From assembly GCF_025643255.1 (NCBI RefSeq), contig NZ_CP087112.1, forward strand, positions 1 to 64,000: a DNA stretch of 64,000 nt, written 5' to 3'. Below the pieces are notes generated by a model, which made no database searches, had not been told where the DNA came from, and was given only the letters and a program-made list of their open reading frames with translations. The DNA comes from Halomonas sp. 7T (GTDB lineage Bacteria > Pseudomonadota > Gammaproteobacteria > Pseudomonadales > Halomonadaceae). Position numbers and translations under genes: made by a program. Below, piece after piece: positions 21,473 through 29,245 of the stretch; the first letter of the stretch is position 1, and each line of letters opens with the position of its first letter.

Positions 21473-21832
21473 GTGACGTGCTCTAATAAGTCAAAGGCTC
21501 ATCTGCTCTCGCCACCGCCAAAGCCTGCCGGCTGTGAGCTTTGCCTACGCGCTGCGCCGCTAACAAAGCACCATCTGATACCGCGGACCTTGCATAACAA
21601 GCCGCGCTATCAAAAGCGCCATAGCCGCGAGGAGCGCCTAACGGCGATTGTATGGCTTTGCCACCCCTGTCATAAGCATATCCATCGCTTATATAGCGAG
21701 CGGGAATTGGCCGACGATTTTGCCACGCTTGACGCTTTGAAAGAGGATGCTGAGATCAGTGCCTTTGTCACGTGGCTGGCCACCAAACCTGCCGGCTTTA
21801 AACCTAAATCGTCGGGGCGCAAGCGTCGTTGA
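21473..21832 (+). CDS. Small HNH-type zinc protein
   Basis: 119 residues with GTG start at 21473. It has a zinc-ribbon HNH layout: Cys21-x2-Cys24, His33-His34 in KHHLIPRT, and Cys63-x2-Cys66 followed by HKHIHRLYSERELA. The HHLIPR and second Cys pair are the core of the HNH nuclease fold; many stand-alone bacterial members of this size are uncharacterised. Lys/Arg-rich tail (SSGRKRR) suggests nucleic acid binding. Nuclease activity is an inference. It ends 2 bases before the convergent unknown gene. Confidence 0.8.
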   Translation: MTCSNKSKAHLLSPPPKPAGCELCLRAAPLTKHHLIPRTLHNKPRYQKRHSREERLTAIVWLCHPCHKHIHRLYSERELADDFATLDALKEDAEISAFVTWLATKPAGFKPKSSGRKRR

Positions 21833-21834
21833 TA

Positions 21835-22266
21835 TTAGACTAAGCGCAGTCCTTGCTGGTCACGCCAGGCGGCTTCCAAGGCCTCTTGTAAAGGCACTTT
21901 TAAGTGAGCAGGTAATGCCTCTTGAGCGGCCGGAAGTGAATCAAAAGAGCGGTTGCGCAGCCAGCAGTATGCCCATGCGCAGGCCTCTGCCTCGCTTTTT
22001 GGAATGGGGCGGGCAGGCATTTGATTGAGTAGGAATACCGCGGTCCGGGGTGCCCATAGGGGTATCTCGCCCTGCTCATCTTGACTCCACTGCTCAAGGA
22101 TCGCGCCGCTAGGCGTAGCATCAGGGGTGCCGAGCTTGGCGACCCGGGCGGTTTCGGCCAGGATGAGCGCTAGCTGGTCGGCGTCCGCCTGCCCTAGCGA
22201 ACGCCACTGCCGCAGCAGCGCCGAAAGCCCCGCGCGCATCTTGGTATAAAAGTCATCTTGCGGCAT
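21835..22266 (-). CDS. Hypothetical protein
   Basis: 143 residues, predicted soluble and mostly helical, rich in Ala, Leu and Trp (for example EACAWAYCWLRNRSFDSLP and LEAAWRDQQGLRLV). No family recognised and no catalytic motif evident. It is divergent from the PatB-like gene with 37 bases between starts and convergent with the HNH gene. The start at 22266 is the only ATG that keeps the full amphipathic N-terminal helix. Confidence 0.7.
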   Translation of the reverse strand: MPQDDFYTKMRAGLSALLRQWRSLGQADADQLALILAETARVAKLGTPDATPSGAILEQWSQDEQGEIPLWAPRTAVFLLNQMPARPIPKSEAEACAWAYCWLRNRSFDSLPAAQEALPAHLKVPLQEALEAAWRDQQGLRLV

Positions 22267-22303
22267 GCTCGGTATCTACTCCCATCAATAAGTGAGATTC
22301 GTT

Positions 22304-23476
22304 ATGGCGTTTGATTTTGCCACGCCCGTTGAGCGGCGCCACCCCGACGGCGGTTATGCATCGCAAAAGTGGCACCGCTATGAGGCGGAGGTACTGCCGT
22401 TATGGGTAGCGGATATGGATTTTCGCTCCCCGCCAGCGGTGATTGATGCGTTAAAAGCGCGGGTTGAGCACGGTGTTTACGGCTATGGCGAAGTTCCCGC
22501 TACGCTAACAGAAACCCTGTGCCAGTGGAGCGCTCACCATTACGATTGGCCCATTGACGCGGACTGGCAGCTGTGGCTTCCCGGGGTCGTACCAGCGCTG
22601 CATTTTGCGGCCATGGCACTGACTCAGCCCGGTGAGGGCGTGCTTACCATTACACCCATCTATCCGCCGTTTCTGGCGGTTGCCGAACGCACGGGGCGGC
22701 TAGCCCAGCAGGCGATGTTAGCCGAGCCAACGGCCCCTGGCGAGCCTTGGCAGCTGGATATTGACGCGCTGGAGGCGGCAATTACCCCACAAACGCGGCT
22801 GCTGCTATGGTGCCATCCGCATAACCCCACTGGGCGGGTGTGGCGGGAGGAAGAGCTTAGCCAGCTGGCGGCGCTGATAGAGCGCCATGATCTGTGGGTT
22901 GTCTCTGACGAACTGCATTGTGATCTTCTGTTGGATCGGGGTGCTCGTCACCGGCCCTTGGCCGCAATGTTTCCTGAGTTAGCCAAGCGAACCATCACGC
23001 TATGGGCGCCGTCAAAAACGTTCAATCTTGCAGGGCTTACCAGCGCCTGTGCCATCATTCCGGATGCTGCGCTGCGTAAGCGCTTCGCTGCTGCCACGAA
23101 AGGCTTTTTGCCAGATGGCAACGTGCTGGGTTTAGTGGCCGCGGAGGCGGCGTATCGTGACGGTGAGGCTTGGCGTCAGGCGCTTTTAGAGGTCTTGCGG
23201 GAGCATCGCGCTAGCTTAGAGGCGCGCGTCGCGTTGTGGTCTGGAGTAGCGTTAAGTCCGCCTGAGTCCACTTATTTAGCGTGGCTCGATATGCGTCAAG
23301 CGGGGTTAGGGGAATCGCCCGCCAAGGCGCTACTTGAGCAGGCGGGCGTTGCGCTTTCTGACGGTGCTGCGTTTAGCAGCCCAGGCTTTGTGCGGCTTAA
23401 CTTTGGCACCACCGCTTCCCAGTTGGAAGCGGCGTTGGCGCGCATGGATCGGTTGTTAAAGCCTGCTCAGAGCTAA
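22304..23476 (+). CDS. PatB/MalY-type PLP-dependent cystathionine beta-lyase or aminotransferase
   Basis: 390 residues of fold-type I PLP enzymes. The cofactor lysine is Lys238 in WAPSKTFNLAG, with HNPTGRVW (174-180) and SDELHCDL (201-208, the PLP pyridine Asp) before it. The pattern LPLWVADMDF near residues 31-40 is the PatB/MalY hallmark. These enzymes cleave cystathionine to homocysteine or desulfurate cysteine conjugates. I start at ATG 22304; an in-frame GTG lies 12 bases upstream. No neighbour identifies the physiological substrate. It converges with the cnoX-like gene 9 bases on. Confidence 0.9.
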   Translation: MAFDFATPVERRHPDGGYASQKWHRYEAEVLPLWVADMDFRSPPAVIDALKARVEHGVYGYGEVPATLTETLCQWSAHHYDWPIDADWQLWLPGVVPALHFAAMALTQPGEGVLTITPIYPPFLAVAERTGRLAQQAMLAEPTAPGEPWQLDIDALEAAITPQTRLLLWCHPHNPTGRVWREEELSQLAALIERHDLWVVSDELHCDLLLDRGARHRPLAAMFPELAKRTITLWAPSKTFNLAGLTSACAIIPDAALRKRFAAATKGFLPDGNVLGLVAAEAAYRDGEAWRQALLEVLREHRASLEARVALWSGVALSPPESTYLAWLDMRQAGLGESPAKALLEQAGVALSDGAAFSSPGFVRLNFGTTASQLEAALARMDRLLKPAQS

Positions 23477-23485
23477 CCGTGCTCA

Positions 23486-24439
23486 TTAGTACAACAGAGC
23501 AAATAGCTTGCGCCGATAGGTGACGGTCAGCGGATGGTCGGCGCCTAGTGCATCAAAGACTTGCAGCAGGGTTTTGCGGGCCGCATCGTCGTTGTAGGCG
23601 CGATCCTGCTTCATTAGCGCGAGCAGTGCTTCCAGGCCTGCGTCGTACTGGCCGTCGGCCACTTGGCGCAGCGCTCGCTGGTACTGGGCATCGCTGTCTG
23701 TACGATTACCGAGCGCAGCGATTTCATCACTGGAAAGTGCTTGTTCGCTGAATTCAATGCTGGCACGCACACCGCGTGCAGGCGCAGCATCGCGCTCTTC
23801 GGGGGGTAAGTTATCCAGCACGCTGCGCGCATCCTCACCACGGCCTTCGGCGACCAGCGCTTTCGCTAAGCCCACCTGATAGGCGTAGTGCTCCGGATAC
23901 TGGCTGACCAGCGATTGATAAATCTCGCGTGCGGCGGGTGCATCGCCTGCCGTTAGCGCTTCTTCTGCTTGCTCTTCGGGGCTCGGTGGCGCATCGCCGG
24001 GGGCGGGGAAGTAACGGTTTAGCCACTCGCGCACCTCTTTTTCCGGCAGCGCGCCCTGGAAGCCATCCACTAAGCCGCCTTGGCTCACCAGTTTGACATC
24101 GGGAACCGAGCGCACGCCAAGTTGGCCGGCAATCTCTGGGTTAGCGGTGATATCTAGCTTAGCGAGTAAAAACGCACCCGCATAATCAACCGCGAGTTTC
24201 TCTAGCAGCGTAACAAGGGTGCTACAGGCGCTGTCACTGGGGGAGTAGGCGCCTAGCAATACAGGAACCTGCATAGAGGCTTCTAGCACCTGCTGAATAT
24301 TATTCGCGTTCAGCTCAATGATGACGTCTTCAGGAGCTACGGAAGGGCGTTCAGTGCCTGCCTGAGCATTTTGGGCATTACCGGTATCAGCGGGATCTGC
24401 GGTAAGCGGATTCCCTGTGCGGGGATCAATAATCGACAT
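23486..24439 (-). CDS. cnoX: CnoX/YbbN-like thioredoxin-fold co-chaperone
   Basis: 317 residues: thioredoxin domain (about 35-145) followed by TPR-like helices (about 155-315). The usual CxxC active site is replaced by Asp69-Ser-Ala-Cys72, so disulfide reduction is unlikely, as with E. coli CnoX, which keeps only the second Cys. CnoX is a holdase that hands clients to GroEL/DnaK and is switched on by chlorination. The first 30 residues are a low-complexity acidic extension (many Asp, Ala, Asn). Monocistronic; divergent from the rhodanese gene across a 229-base gap in which I see no clear site. Confidence 0.88.
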   Translation of the reverse strand: MSIIDPRTGNPLTADPADTGNAQNAQAGTERPSVAPEDVIIELNANNIQQVLEASMQVPVLLGAYSPSDSACSTLVTLLEKLAVDYAGAFLLAKLDITANPEIAGQLGVRSVPDVKLVSQGGLVDGFQGALPEKEVREWLNRYFPAPGDAPPSPEEQAEEALTAGDAPAAREIYQSLVSQYPEHYAYQVGLAKALVAEGRGEDARSVLDNLPPEERDAAPARGVRASIEFSEQALSSDEIAALGNRTDSDAQYQRALRQVADGQYDAGLEALLALMKQDRAYNDDAARKTLLQVFDALGADHPLTVTYRRKLFALLY

Positions 24440-24668
24440 GGGTAGACTCTGTATCGCATGAAAAAAGGTTACCGAGTGATATGCAGGCAGTACGTGGCGG
24501 ATTCAAGGAAGCAGGCATAAATAAACCCCCGGCACTGCTCAGCGAGTCCGTTCGTTCTATTTCTTTGACGTACCTCATGCTTTTGTCGAGTGACAACGCG
24601 CCACAGTTGCACATAGCCCGCATTCTACTAGTATATTCAAAATAGTTACTTTGATAGAGGATTTCGTT

Positions 24669-25319
24669 ATGAATGGTTATGCTGCTAACGGTGTTTATAA
24701 AAACGCTCTGCTTTTACGGCCCTCTTCTTCGTTGCCGCGTCGCTTAGTGGGGATAGCGGCTGCATGCGCTCTGCTGGCCGGAGGCGTCAGCGTTGCTGTC
24801 GCAGAGGAGGCGCCCGCCTACAGAGAGACGAACTTAGGCCTCTATGTGACTGCTAAAGAGGCCTTTGAACTGATGCAGCACGACGAAAGCGCACTGCTTA
24901 TTGATGTGCGTGACCCTGTTGAAATTAAATTTACCGGATTTGCTGAGCCGACCGATATCCACGTGCCGTGGGTATTGGCTGATCGTTCGCAGTTTGATAG
25001 TGAAAGTCAGACATGGCCCATGGCGCGTAACAGCGATTTTGCGGCACAGGTGGCGGCTGCCCTGGAGGCGCACAGTGCCGATGCTGACACGCCGATTATT
25101 GTGATGTGTCGCTCTGGTGCGACACGCAGCGCGCCTGCCGCTGATGTCATCACAGAAATGGGGTACTCAGAGGTTTATTCCGTCAGCGATGGTTTTGAAG
25201 GCGGCACACTGGCGGACGGTGACTCTAAAGGAGTGCGCGCCCGTAACGGCTGGCGCAACTCGGGCTTGCCCTGGAGCTATGAGATTAACCCAGACGTGGC
25301 ATGGTACGAGGCGCAATAA
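24669..25319 (+). CDS. Exported rhodanese-domain protein
   Basis: 216 residues from ATG 24669 (agagg before it). A signal peptide with RR before a hydrophobic run (about 24-46) ends near SVAVAEEA, so it is periplasmic. One rhodanese domain follows, with LLIDVRDPVEIKFTGF and an intact active loop MCRSGATRS (Cys147), so sulfurtransferase activity is possible. Similar periplasmic single-domain rhodaneses occur in sulfur metabolism and in PQQ-dependent alcohol oxidation clusters. The DsrE-like gene begins 48 bases downstream and is likely to be in the same transcript. Confidence 0.87.
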   Translation: MNGYAANGVYKNALLLRPSSSLPRRLVGIAAACALLAGGVSVAVAEEAPAYRETNLGLYVTAKEAFELMQHDESALLIDVRDPVEIKFTGFAEPTDIHVPWVLADRSQFDSESQTWPMARNSDFAAQVAAALEAHSADADTPIIVMCRSGATRSAPAADVITEMGYSEVYSVSDGFEGGTLADGDSKGVRARNGWRNSGLPWSYEINPDVAWYEAQ

Positions 25320-25367
25320 CGCTGCCACGTCAAGCCATGCGTTTAATACCCATGTAAGGAGAAGATG

Positions 25368-25826
25368 ATGCGTAAACTCACATTAATGGCCGGTTCGCTG
25401 GCATTAGCGCTACCGACACTGGCTCTGGCGGATCACCACGGTGAACAGAGCGAGCAGGCACTGATGGTGCTCACCAGTGATGCTGTGCAGACACAAGCGA
25501 TGGCAATGATTCTAGGCAACGCCATGCGCCAGCAAGGCACGGACCTGCATATTCTTTTATGCGATGCGGCGGGCGATTTAGCGGTAGAAGGCTATGCCAG
25601 TGAAGAAGCAGTGAAAACGCCACCAAGCAATCCAGCTGGGGAAGTGAAGCCCGAAGGCATGCTGCAAATGCTAATGGGTGAGGGTGTTGGAGTAGAGGTG
25701 TGCGCCATTTACCTACCCAATACCGACTATACCGAAGAAGACTTGCTTGAGGGGGTAGGCGTGGCTGCACCAGGCGGGATTGCAGAAATGATGCGTGACC
25801 CTGCGATCCCTGTGTATAGCTTCTAA
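25368..25826 (+). CDS. Exported DsrE-like protein
   Basis: 152 residues. Two adjacent ATGs lie at 25365 and 25368; the second is 6 bases from aaggag and is preferred. A cleavable signal peptide ends near LALADHHG. The mature part has a DsrE/F-like alternation (ALMVLTSDAVQTQAMAMILG, TDLHILLCDAAGD, GVGVEVCAIYLPNT), with two cysteines, Cys65 and Cys112, the second in the position of the sulfur-relay Cys of DsrE proteins. Pairing with an exported rhodanese suggests periplasmic persulfide handling; this is an inference. Confidence 0.78.
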   Translation: MRKLTLMAGSLALALPTLALADHHGEQSEQALMVLTSDAVQTQAMAMILGNAMRQQGTDLHILLCDAAGDLAVEGYASEEAVKTPPSNPAGEVKPEGMLQMLMGEGVGVEVCAIYLPNTDYTEEDLLEGVGVAAPGGIAEMMRDPAIPVYSF

Positions 25827-26067
25827 AAGCGATTGACAGCTGCTAGTAAGGCCGCTTTGCGCGTGATAGACTATGCCATCCTCTCAGACAAGACCCGTGA
25901 GCGGGCAGCTTTTCAGACTGCTCGTTACACTGTTTGGAAGTGCTTAAAATACTTTCAAATCAATTGGTTGTTACGGAAATGTCGTGCTGAGGCAAATGCC
26001 TGGCCGACAAACACATAGTTAATTCGTTGCCGTTTATAGGCAGCCCTTATTCTCCAAGGAGATACCT

Positions 26068-26334
26068 GTGGCGAACAGCAAGCAAGCACGCAAGCGCGCC
26101 CGCCAGGCCGAGACTCGTCGCGTCCTGAAAGCCAGCCAGCGCAGCATGGTCCGCACCTACATCAAGCGTGTGATCAAAGCGATCAACACTGGCGACCATG
26201 GCAAAGCAATGGAAGAGTTCAAAGTCATGCAGCCGGTTGTCGACCGCATCGCTGACAAAGACGTTCTTTCTAAGAAGAAAGCAGCACGTCTAAAAAGCCG
26301 CTTGAACAAGCGCATTAAGGCTCTGGCGGCGTAA
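26068..26334 (+). CDS. rpsT: 30S ribosomal protein S20
   Basis: 88-residue, very basic ribosomal protein that binds 16S rRNA early in 30S assembly. The sequence MANSKQARKRARQAE and the conserved helix-rich body are typical. It starts with GTG at 26068, preceded by aagga. A weak start codon is a known means of S20 autoregulation in E. coli, where UUG is used; the same logic may hold here. The 241-base leader upstream contains no other gene. Its terminator follows at 26356-26379. Confidence 0.97.
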   Translation: MANSKQARKRARQAETRRVLKASQRSMVRTYIKRVIKAINTGDHGKAMEEFKVMQPVVDRIADKDVLSKKKAARLKSRLNKRIKALAA

Positions 26335-26355
26335 GTCGGCAGGCGCCCTATAAAG

Positions 26356-26379
26356 AACCGGCTGCGGCCGGTTTTTTTG
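26356..26379 (+). terminator. rpsT terminator
   Basis: GC-rich stem aaccggc / ggccggtt with loop tgc followed by seven Ts, 22 bases after the rpsT stop. It separates rpsT from murJ. Confidence 0.88.
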
Positions 26380-26461
26380 TGTCTATACGTCGCATTGCCC
26401 GCGGCGGCTTTGGGTTTCTTGTTTTTAGTCGCTATGTTTTTTAGTCACGATGGATTGAGTG

Positions 26462-28039
26462 ATGACCGTCAACACGCCACCACAAGCAAATATGTCGCCT
26501 GCGCGCCGTGGGCTGATGCGCTCTGGGTTAGTGGTCAGTGCCATGACCATGCTTTCGCGCGTCATGGGGCTGGTGCGCGATGTCGTGGTTGCCACGTTTC
26601 TGGGTGCGGGCAACGGTGCTGATGCGTTTTTTGTGGCATTTAAGATCCCCAATTTTTTACGGCGCTTGTTTGCCGAAGGGGCGTTTAACCAAGCGTTTAT
26701 CCCTGTCCTTTCGGAATACTCTACCCAGCGCAGTAAGCAGGAAATTCGTGAGTTGTTAAATGCGGTAGCGGGCAGTTTAACGGCGATGCTAGCGCTCATC
26801 ACCGCCTTGGCGATGCTGGGGGCGCCTTGGCTGGTATGGGTGTTTGCCCCTGGCTTTGGACGCGACCCTGAAAAGCTGGCGATGACCGCTGATATGTTGC
26901 GGCTCACCTTTCCCTATTTGCTGTTGATTTCGTTAACTGCCTTTTCTGGCAGCGTGCTGAACACGTGGAACCGTTTTGCGGTGCCCGCCTTCACCCCCGT
27001 GCTGCTGAATATTTCGCTGATCGGCGCGGCGCTGCTGCTAATGCCGTTAATGGAAGAGCCCGCCATGGCACTGGCCTGGGGGGTATTAATTGCCGGTGCT
27101 GCCCAGTTAGCGTTTCAAGTGCCGTTTTTGCTGCGCCTGGGGCTGCTGCCGACGCCCTGGCCTAACTTTGCCCACGAGGGCGTTAAGCGTATTCTTAAGC
27201 TCATGGCGCCCGCGCTGTTCGGCGTGTCGGTATCGCAAATTAACCTGTTGTTGGATACCGTACTGGCGTCGCTGTTAGTAGCGGGCAGTGTGTCTTGGCT
27301 CTACTACTCAGATAGGTTGGTTGAGCTACCGCTTGGGGTGTTTGGCGTTGCGATTGGCACGATTATTCTACCCGCGCTTTCCAAGCGCCATGCGGAGAAG
27401 TCGACCGAGCACTTCTCTGCGATGCTTGATTGGGCGATTCGGGTGGTGCTGCTGCTTGGCGTGCCTGCGGCGCTGGCGCTGGCAATTTTAGCGGAGCCGT
27501 TTTTGATTACCCTGTTTCATTACGGTGCAATGACGGATCACGATATCCAAATGGCGGCCATGAGCCTGCGCGCTTACGCGTTTGGCCTGCTGGCATTTAT
27601 GCTCATCAAGGTATTAGCACCGGGTTTCTTTGCTCGTCAGGATACCAAAACTCCAGTGAAAGTCGGCATTATCGCTATGGTGGCTAACATGGTGTTTAAC
27701 CTGATACTGGTGTGGCCATTAGCCCATGCAGGCCTAGCCCTTGCCACCGCGCTGTCGGCGTTTTTAAATGCCGGGCTGTTGGGTTACCTGCTTTACCGCC
27801 AGAAGGTATTGATCTTTCAGCCCGGATGGGGGCGTTACGCCGTTCAATTGGGCGGTGGCAGCGCGCTGATGAGTATCGCACTTTATCTAATCGCACCTGA
27901 TTGGCAGGCTTGGCTGGCGTTTGAGCTGTGGCAGCGCATCCGCTGGGTGGCAGGGTTAGTGGTGTTGGGTGGCGGGCTCTACTTTGCCTGGCTAACGGCG
28001 TTTGGCCTGCGGCTGCGTCACTTTAAAATGAATAGCTAA
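26462..28039 (+). CDS. murJ: Lipid II flippase MurJ (MviN)
   Basis: About 525 residues and 14 membrane helices, MOP-exporter fold; moves lipid II across the inner membrane for peptidoglycan synthesis. The N-terminal RSGLVVSAMTMLSRVMGLVRD, with the essential Arg residues, and the block AFFVAFKIPNFLRRLFAEGAF are the MurJ hallmarks. I use the ATG at 26462; a GTG lies just before and another ATG 30 bases later, and no strong ribosome binding site decides between them. The synteny rpsT-murJ-ribF-ileS is common in gammaproteobacteria. Confidence 0.94.
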   Translation: MTVNTPPQANMSPARRGLMRSGLVVSAMTMLSRVMGLVRDVVVATFLGAGNGADAFFVAFKIPNFLRRLFAEGAFNQAFIPVLSEYSTQRSKQEIRELLNAVAGSLTAMLALITALAMLGAPWLVWVFAPGFGRDPEKLAMTADMLRLTFPYLLLISLTAFSGSVLNTWNRFAVPAFTPVLLNISLIGAALLLMPLMEEPAMALAWGVLIAGAAQLAFQVPFLLRLGLLPTPWPNFAHEGVKRILKLMAPALFGVSVSQINLLLDTVLASLLVAGSVSWLYYSDRLVELPLGVFGVAIGTIILPALSKRHAEKSTEHFSAMLDWAIRVVLLLGVPAALALAILAEPFLITLFHYGAMTDHDIQMAAMSLRAYAFGLLAFMLIKVLAPGFFARQDTKTPVKVGIIAMVANMVFNLILVWPLAHAGLALATALSAFLNAGLLGYLLYRQKVLIFQPGWGRYAVQLGGGSALMSIALYLIAPDWQAWLAFELWQRIRWVAGLVVLGGGLYFAWLTAFGLRLRHFKMNS

Positions 28040-28114
28040 TCGGCAGCCTGCAGCAATAGGGTGAAAAAGAGCGCCATGCAAAGAGAGCCATGCCATGTTG
28101 AAGGTCATCTTCTC

Positions 28115-28143
28115 CTGCACCTGGTCAGAGCGTTCGTTATAAT
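28115..28143 (+). promoter_or_regulatory. Candidate promoter of the ribF-ileS operon
   Basis: A perfect -10 TATAAT at 28138-28143, with a weak -35 (ctgcac, 28115-28120) at 17 bases. It is directly followed by a 14-base direct repeat and then the ribF ribosome binding site. Confidence 0.5.
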
Positions 28144-28174
28144 CAAACGCTTTTAAACGGCAAACGCTTTTAAA
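28144..28174 (+). repeat. 14-base direct repeat in the ribF leader
   Basis: caaacgcttttaaa is found at 28144-28157 and 28161-28174, period 17, between the -10 box and the ribF start codon. It would lie at or just after the transcription start site and in the 5' end of the mRNA. Confidence 0.75.
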
Positions 28175-28185
28175 AAAGAGGTGCC

Positions 28186-29238
28186 ATGCACGTCATTCGA
28201 GGTCTGCACAATCTGACAGAGGCTCATCGTGGCTGCGTTGCTACCATCGGTAATTTTGATGGTGTGCACCGCGGCCATCAGGCGATCCTGGAGCAGTGCC
28301 GTGAGCATTCGGCGCGCTTAAATGTGCCGTTGACCGTGGTGGTGTTTGAGCCTCAGCCGCGGGAGTTTTTTGCCGGTGACCAAGCACCTCCGCGCTTAAC
28401 CCGCCTGCGCGAAAAAGTGCGCCTGCTGCGTGACCATGGTGCTGAGCAGGTACTCTGTCTGCCGTTTAATGACGCCCTGCGCAGCCTGACGGGACGCGAG
28501 TTTATCGATCAGGTGCTGATCGACGGTTTGGGTGTGAAGCACTTGGTGGTAGGCGATGATTTTCGCTTTGGCTGCGACCGCCGAGGCGACTTTAACTTGC
28601 TGGAAACCGTCGGCCAGGTGGAAGGGTTTGGCGTAGAGCACACGCGGACGTTTAAAGTCGATGACGAGCGAGTCTCCAGCACCCGTGTACGTACCTTGTT
28701 AGCAAGCGGTAACTTTGAAGTGGCGGCTCGTTTGCTAGGTAGGCCCTACTCGCTTCATGGACGCGTGGTGCGTGACCAGCAGCTAGGGCGTACTATTGGG
28801 GTGCCTACTGCTAATTTGCCGCTGTTGCCCCAGCCATTAACGCTGCGTGGTGTGTTTGCCGTTGTGGCCGAGCTGGCAAGCGGCGAGCGTTATCCAGCGG
28901 TGGCTAACGTCGGATTCCGGCCCACGGTGGGTTCTGAAAGGCCCACGCTGGAAGTTCATCTATTGGAATTTTCAGGCGACCTTTATGGTCAGCGGCTGAC
29001 GGTTTACCCCTGCGCGCGGCTGCGTGGGGAAGTGAAGTTTGACGATTTTAATGCGCTAAAAACGCAAATTGAACACGATCAAGCCAGAGCGCGCCGCTAC
29101 TTTGCGGCAGCGGCGACTGGCTGTATGAATACTCTTCCGCTGGCCTCGGCCCCGCTTGGGCGTGAGTCGATGTCTTCAAATACGATTTCTTCTGATTCTT
29201 CTTCGGCGGATGACGCCGCCGATACTAACGACGGCTGA
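28186..29238 (+). CDS. ribF: Bifunctional riboflavin kinase / FAD synthetase
   Basis: Converts riboflavin to FMN and then FAD. 350 residues: N-terminal FAD synthetase domain with [14 protein letters not shown] (near 20-33), and C-terminal riboflavin kinase domain with the [11 protein letters not shown] motif near 203. The last 35 residues or so are a Ser/Asp-rich tail ([20 protein letters not shown]) beyond the usual end of about 310 residues, probably disordered. Ribosome binding site aaaagaggt. First gene of ribF-ileS-lspA-fkpB-ispH; ileS follows after 7 bases. Confidence 0.95.
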   Translation: MHVIRGLHNLTEAHRGCVATIGNFDGVHRGHQAILEQCREHSARLNVPLTVVVFEPQPREFFAGDQAPPRLTRLREKVRLLRDHGAEQVLCLPFNDALRSLTGREFIDQVLIDGLGVKHLVVGDDFRFGCDRRGDFNLLETVGQVEGFGVEHTRTFKVDDERVSSTRVRTLLASGNFEVAARLLGRPYSLHGRVVRDQQLGRTIGVPTANLPLLPQPLTLRGVFAVVAELASGERYPAVANVGFRPTVGSERPTLEVHLLEFSGDLYGQRLTVYPCARLRGEVKFDDFNALKTQIEHDQARARRYFAAAATGCMNTLPLASAPLGRESMSSNTISSDSSSADDAADTNDG

Positions 29239-29245
29239 CCGGACT

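Noticed and set aside
25833..25872. Apparent rpsT promoter with TTGACA at 25833
   Set aside because: No acceptable -10 box lies 16-18 bases downstream; the next candidate (tagact) is 28 bases away.
29156..29245. N-terminal extension of ileS
   Set aside because: It overlaps the ribF end in another frame; [20 protein letters not shown] is the normal IleS start.
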